Below are positions 62,101-64,000 of a stretch of DNA of 64,000 bases, piece after piece. The number at the start of each line of letters is the position of its first letter. The first letter of the stretch is position 1. Origin of the DNA: DAOOPX01 sp964653045 (lineage in GTDB: Bacteria; Patescibacteriota; Microgenomatia; UBA1400; PJMF01). The position numbers and the translations under genes were made by a program. The notes under the pieces are model-generated. The model ran no database searches and was not told the DNA's origin. It saw nothing but the letters and a program-made list of their open reading frames with translations. The stretch is from positions 1 through 64,000 of the forward strand of contig CAZZBW010000001.1 of NCBI GenBank assembly GCA_964653045.1, in the 5' to 3' direction.

Positions 62101-62895
62101 GCTACTTTCAAACTCAATCAATTGCCAAATACTCCAACCAACACTTCACCAACTAATGGCGGTACAGAGCAAAGCCAAAATCCGACTTTGCAATCATCGG
62201 CTTTTTCCGATTCCGACGTTGGGGACACGCACTCCAACTCCCAGTGGCAGGTATCTACCGCCACTGGAGCTGGATTCGATGCAGCCATTGTCTGGGATTC
62301 GGGGGTCACCGCCACCAACAAGACCTCTGTGGTAGTCAACAGTACCAACGGTACTTTCCAGGGTAGTTTAAGTGGGCAAACACAACTAGCCTTAAACAGC
62401 ACTTACTATTGGCGGGTTAGACACCAGGATGATAAAACCGAGTGGTCCAGCTACTCAACTATTACCAGTTTCACCACCATTGTGTCTAACCCGCCTACAG
62501 CTCCCACTATTCCTTGGTGTGAGGGCCAAACCAATCCAACTAATGTAACTAGCGCCACTCCGAGCTTTTCTGCCATACACAACGATCCTGACGGTGATGC
62601 AGCAAATTTTTATCAAATTGAGGTAAATACTAACTCAAGCTTCAGTGGGACAGTGATGTGGAATTCTACCAAAACTTCTATGAGCAATCTCGCTTCTGGC
62701 GTGCGCTCTGCCGATTTTGTTTATGCTGGTTCTGGTTTGCAGTTAAGTACCACTTACTATTGGCGCATCCGATTTTGGGATGTGAACGGCTATGAAGGTG
62801 CAGTCTCCGCCACCCAACAATTCACAACGGCGAGCTTCGTCAGCGGCAACTTCTTTTTTGAGGGTTTGCAAATGGAAGGTTTAAATATCAACTAG
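56146..62895 (+). CDS. Giant secreted surface protein with beta-helix-like and FnIII-like repeats
   Basis: A 2,249-residue protein with a signal peptide (about 12-40, ending VWAA). Residues about 90-385 form Ig-like domains (for example APGEYQLVVEYAGEV). About 390-540 looks like a jelly-roll domain (YATFNGTGRNTLYLKNIGFS). About 550-1300 is a Thr/Ser/Gly-rich region of short repeating strands (GTLTSGGSSTYNVYGNWENN), probably a beta helix. From about 1311 to the end there are eight FnIII-like units of two types, each with a YYWRVRH or YYWRIKF core. No LPXTG motif, C-terminal membrane helix or SLH domain is seen, so attachment is unclear. Shared DNA between units indicates recent duplication. 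An adhesin or matrix role is inference. Confidence 0.85.
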   Translation: MKKSHLPTSLINRVITWLAVSLVIASIALGQVTNSVVWAASESQTKSASVVSTNPVNDEAAPQEISVEPVEVEVKAQPSAWQRLLKSTGIRANYQGIKAEIRNSEGEKVEDVVSDDSNSADQFLFHLDPAKLELAPGEYQLVVEYAGEVIYQDFTYGVLAVNATKDVYTLGEAASLELAALDSHGTTLCNANLLLTITTPDGGQTNPEVVKSGECDGNNVTDVPDYSAEYVPELEGEYRLKLQNLDQNFVIESSFQVVADPELSIERLGPSRIYPMANYLMNINVYSKNGFSGTVSESVPSSFAIESDGASKSQQGELTIISWPVEIAPGETAELAYLFDAPDVSPQFYSLGSIQLLDNKNPIYTESRQWQVASDDTSTKAIGSESGTNWSASGGCTFGTNCVTTSNNQYATFNGTGRNTLYLKNIGFSIPAGSTIDGIVIGFEGYGSGTTAARRTIRLNVTKNGTNATDATWNTQAFTTRDASYTTGTSTDLWGTTWTVSEINSTNFGVMISDNDTTARALYIDHVQITVYYTPPVTINVSGSTNVASGTVKWAKNGVAQAETATIGSGTWSLTATGLAQNDIVTTWIDAAAETDESTAITKYDGTGDITGMVLNANVLSVGSVDNPSLVLSNFAYTNTNNENVMHSYGSSTLTVDGGNSYSTEKLDVLSGATLTVGISEIVNTHHLSINGTLTSGGSSTYNVYGNWENNATFTASTSTVDFKLASGTQTLKSGGTGAGKLFNNLTHSGAGTLQLNTNAIDVDGNFAQTAGTFDANSFSQNFAGDFSLSSGTVFTKGGTTTFDGSVAKAITDNTTGQQDLGAVVIDGTSKSISSSTNIKLTTLSIGADDTLDISSDTLAILGSGTPFTKTGAFTTTGSTVVYAGTTATNVTTTAYNNLTFTPASGTPTYTLQASLTAGNAIAGNLTISSGATLSTSASNFNLEVKGNWANAGSFTSGTNTVTFSATATGKTIVTGGTGTGQDFNHVVFNSSSGGWTIQTNDMKVAGNLTITDVNDWTLQTGRILEVNGQYTITGNETAATTWTGSTLYLNNGTSTSYTINSIKTASAETYGTLQIGANTDVRMWNSTATTFTVDATGSLYSQNHANTAGSLYIWGDYNVVGTDYWSYATDFDSVALGGSSRQANVRIDPAGGVTVGSGKTLNAIGTSSFRTTVDRQGASNGYGLTIAGGTINFNYVNFDRLDGNKGLDIQTGSTVTSLDYTKYDNLVGTAGTDDAFITLSTSIVGTGTKILTGLQFDNTGTGAEFNVNLSGTAVTGYWDFESSSGTFDGESYDGASGMAEADPGTLRWDDSAQPPLAPTDLLAEGATNPTGVIDLTPEMSAIYRDNNVGDTANKYQIQVDDNSDFTSVFWDSGASGTSMTNCTVNNRCQDISYTGSVLTRGITYYWRIKYWDIAGLEGDFSSESATFKLNQLPNTPTNTAPTDGLGNQSLTPTLQSSAFSDSDVGDTHSASQWQVSTASGAGFDAGIVWDSGTDTTNKTSRVVGTTLSTGTTYYWRVRHQDDKTEWSSYSTITSFTTYYPPSAPTDLLAEGATNPTGIIDLTPELSAIYRDSDAGDTANKYQIQVDDNSDFTSVFWDSGASGTSMTNCTVNNRCQDISYSGSALTRGTTYYWRIKFWDVGGAEGAFSSVTATFKINQIPNTPTNTSPTNGAGNQSLTPTLQSSAFSDSDVGDTHAASQWQVSTATGAGFDAGIVWDSGTDTTNKTSRVVGTTLSTGTIYYWRVRHQDNRTEWSSYSTITSFTTSYPPNTPTNTSPTNGAINQSLTPTLQSSAFSDPDAGATHAASQWQVSTASGAGFDAAIVWDSGTDTTNKTSRVVGTTLNPGVTYYWRVRHRDDRSVWSSYSVITSFTTYYAPSAPTDLLAEGATNPNGLIDLTPELSAIYRDSDAGDTANKYRIQVDDNSDFSSVFWDTGVSGTSMTNCTVNTRCQDISYSGSALTRGTVYYWRIKFWDVGGAEGVFSSESATFKLNQLPNTPTNTSPTNGGTEQSQNPTLQSSAFSDSDVGDTHSNSQWQVSTATGAGFDAAIVWDSGVTATNKTSVVVNSTNGTFQGSLSGQTQLALNSTYYWRVRHQDDKTEWSSYSTITSFTTIVSNPPTAPTIPWCEGQTNPTNVTSATPSFSAIHNDPDGDAANFYQIEVNTNSSFSGTVMWNSTKTSMSNLASGVRSADFVYAGSGLQLSTTYYWRIRFWDVNGYEGAVSATQQFTTASFVSGNFFFEGLQMEGLNIN
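56661..56685. repeat. Intragenic inverted repeat, 10-bp arms, 5-base loop
   Basis: GGCGGCCAGC, ctgga, GCTGGCCGCC in the surface-protein gene; a second 10-bp pair, GAGCTTGAGG / CCTCAAGCTC, lies at 56842-56871. Confidence 0.9.
60079..62850 (+). repeat. Tandem FnIII-like units in the order A-B-A-B-B-A-B-A'
   Basis: Type A units (APTDLLAEGATNP) start near 60079, 60770 and 61773, with a diverged one near 62497. Type B units (PNTPTNTSPTNG) start near 60442, 61122, 61446 and 62125. Units of one type share long stretches of DNA identity, while A and B differ. Confidence 0.85.
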
Positions 62896-62922
62896 GGTGG
62901 GTGAGTCTGTGTGACAGACGTA

Positions 62923-62951
62923 TTGACTTAGTACATAGTACACAGTATACT
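62923..62951 (+). promoter_or_regulatory. Strong promoter of a probably leaderless ComF-like gene
   Basis: TTGACT (62923-62928), a 17-bp spacer and TATACT (62946-62951) end 7 bases before ATG 62959. A second TATACT (62953-62958) abuts the ATG. No ribosome site is present. Confidence 0.65.
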
Positions 62952-62958
62952 ATATACT

Positions 62959-63948
62959 ATGAAAACAACTACTAGATCTGATATTCTGACTTTCATCAAA
63001 AAACGAGGTCAAGTTTCTCCCCATCAGTTGAAACAACACTTAGGCCTAGGTGGTCCAGCTATTCACCGGCAACTAAGAAAATTGGAGGCTGAGCTCTCAA
63101 TTGTTAAGATTGGCAAAGCACCGAAAGTAGTATATGTGGCGCGTGAGGGTAGTCGAGTTATGCCAGCCATATCCACTTTGCCACCTGAGTTGGCAGAGGT
63201 GATCGAGGCGAGATACACTTTCGTTAATCCCGATGGAGTGATGCTAGAGGGAGTGGAGGGATTTGTCCATTGGGTGCAGAAAACTGGTCAATCTGCGAAT
63301 CTAACAGCCTTGGCACAAGAGTTTGTTAAAGTTCGCCAAGAAGCTGACAGTTGGTACCAAGGTAAATCTTGGATTGATGCGACTACTAAACTTAGTCAGA
63401 CATTCCCTAATACTTTGATTGATCAAGTGGCCTACGCCGATTTTTATGCATTGCCCAAGTTTGGTAAAACCAAGTTGGGTGCCTATACGCTTCACGCCAA
63501 GGTTTCCCAGAATCAGTCATTAATGGTGAAAATCGCAACTCAAGTTAGTCCGATCATTCAGGAACTGATTGCTGGTTGGAAAATTCAAGCGGTGGCCTAC
63601 ATTCCGCACTCTATTCCCAGAATATTGCCACTTTTACCGGTTATCAAGCAAGAGCTGGCGCTCGCCTTGCCTTTGATTAAAGTAGAAAAATTATACGCAG
63701 GAGATATTAGAGTGGCACAAAAAAGTTTGTCTAAGTTGAGTGATCGAGTGGAGAATGCCAGGCGCACAATGTTTGTCACGAGTGAGATACCTTGGAAGCG
63801 AGTGTTACTAATTGATGACGCGGTGGGATCGGGAGCAACGCTTAATGAAGTGGCGGTCAAACTTAAGAGCGAAAAACAAGTTGAGTTTGTCGGTGGATTT
63901 GCGATAGTGGGGAGTTACAAAGGATTCGAAGTGATTAATGAAGTGTAA
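62959..63948 (+). CDS. ComF-like phosphoribosyltransferase with N-terminal winged helix
   Basis: A 329-residue protein. Residues about 5-65 form a DeoR-like winged helix (RSDILTFIKKRGQVSPHQLK). A linker follows, and from about 190 a type I phosphoribosyltransferase domain with the PRPP loop VLLIDDAVGSGATLNE (about 282-297). The stretch QKSLSKLSDRVENARRTMFV just before it resembles ComF, which acts in DNA uptake together with ComEC. The fusion of a DNA-binding domain to a PRTase is also known from PurR- and PyrR-like regulators, so a role in transcription control is an alternative. It has its own near-consensus promoter 7 bases before the ATG. No partner gene is visible downstream within the window. 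Confidence 0.8.
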   Translation: MKTTTRSDILTFIKKRGQVSPHQLKQHLGLGGPAIHRQLRKLEAELSIVKIGKAPKVVYVAREGSRVMPAISTLPPELAEVIEARYTFVNPDGVMLEGVEGFVHWVQKTGQSANLTALAQEFVKVRQEADSWYQGKSWIDATTKLSQTFPNTLIDQVAYADFYALPKFGKTKLGAYTLHAKVSQNQSLMVKIATQVSPIIQELIAGWKIQAVAYIPHSIPRILPLLPVIKQELALALPLIKVEKLYAGDIRVAQKSLSKLSDRVENARRTMFVTSEIPWKRVLLIDDAVGSGATLNEVAVKLKSEKQVEFVGGFAIVGSYKGFEVINEV

Positions 63949-63966
63949 GGTGCCCTCACCAGGACT

Positions 63967-63981
63967 CCCCGCTTAGCGGGG
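63967..63981. repeat. Hairpin after the ComF-like gene
   Basis: CCCCGC, tta, GCGGGG, 18 bases after the stop codon. No T tract follows, so it is not a standard intrinsic terminator, but it may mark the 3' end. Confidence 0.4.
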
Positions 63982-64000
63982 TAAACTTCTCGTCTTGGGT

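Noticed and set aside
63949..64000. A tRNA gene at the right edge
   Set aside because: The sequence ggtgccctcacc resembles a tRNA 3' end, but no T arm with GTTCGA or other stem follows.

Overview
The window reads as a bacterial chromosome segment, most probably from the Candidate Phyla Radiation (Patescibacteria). This rests on the gene mix: three giant surface-protein genes (3,870, 5,860 and 2,249 codons), a small type IV pilin cluster, a split ComEC with ComEA and a ComF-like gene, and housekeeping genes set among short operons. TGA works as a stop codon (for example at 38100-38102 and 55542-55544), so the Gracilibacteria/Absconditabacteria code is not in use. The phylum call is inference; no rRNA gene is present.

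Layout. 1-3987 (+): rho, a LysM/M23 murein hydrolase and the GTPase obg. 3938-6073 (-): an O-antigen-ligase-like membrane protein with TPRs, overlapping the 3' end of obg. 6153-7606 (+): three type IV pilin-like genes. 7676-36872 (-): two giant genes separated by one base. The upstream one carries a tyrosine-recombinase DNA-binding domain, a membrane anchor and about 38 'NVGIG' fibre repeats. The downstream one carries many LamG-like domains. 37356-38102 (+): a PaaX-like protein, divergent from the giants across a 483-bp AT-rich region with phased GATAA repeats. 38407-45087 (-): a six-gene envelope operon that pairs secreted proteins with membrane-anchored DUF916-like proteins. 45180-50719 (+): leuS, comEA and comEC in two pieces. 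51116-55923 (+): argS, an M16 peptidase, ndk, a small unknown gene and a VapBC-type pair. 55928-55999 (-): tRNA-Arg(CCG). 56146-62895 (+): a secreted giant with beta-helix-like and FnIII-like repeats. 62959-63948 (+): a ComF-like phosphoribosyltransferase with an N-terminal winged helix.

Functionally the window joins translation and nucleotide housekeeping (leuS, argS, ndk, obg, rho) with an envelope and DNA-uptake programme. The pilins and ligase could build a glycosylated pilus, and ComEA, ComEC and ComF would import DNA. About half of the sequence encodes very large surface fibres or adhesins.

Three observations stand out. (1) Perfect inverted repeats with arms of 10-15 bp and short loops occur inside many unrelated coding genes, far more often than chance predicts. 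(2) A tyrosine-recombinase core-binding domain without a catalytic domain sits on the predicted cytoplasmic side of a 5,860-residue fibre. (3) Several genes have a -10 box only 6-7 bases before the start codon, which suggests leaderless transcripts.
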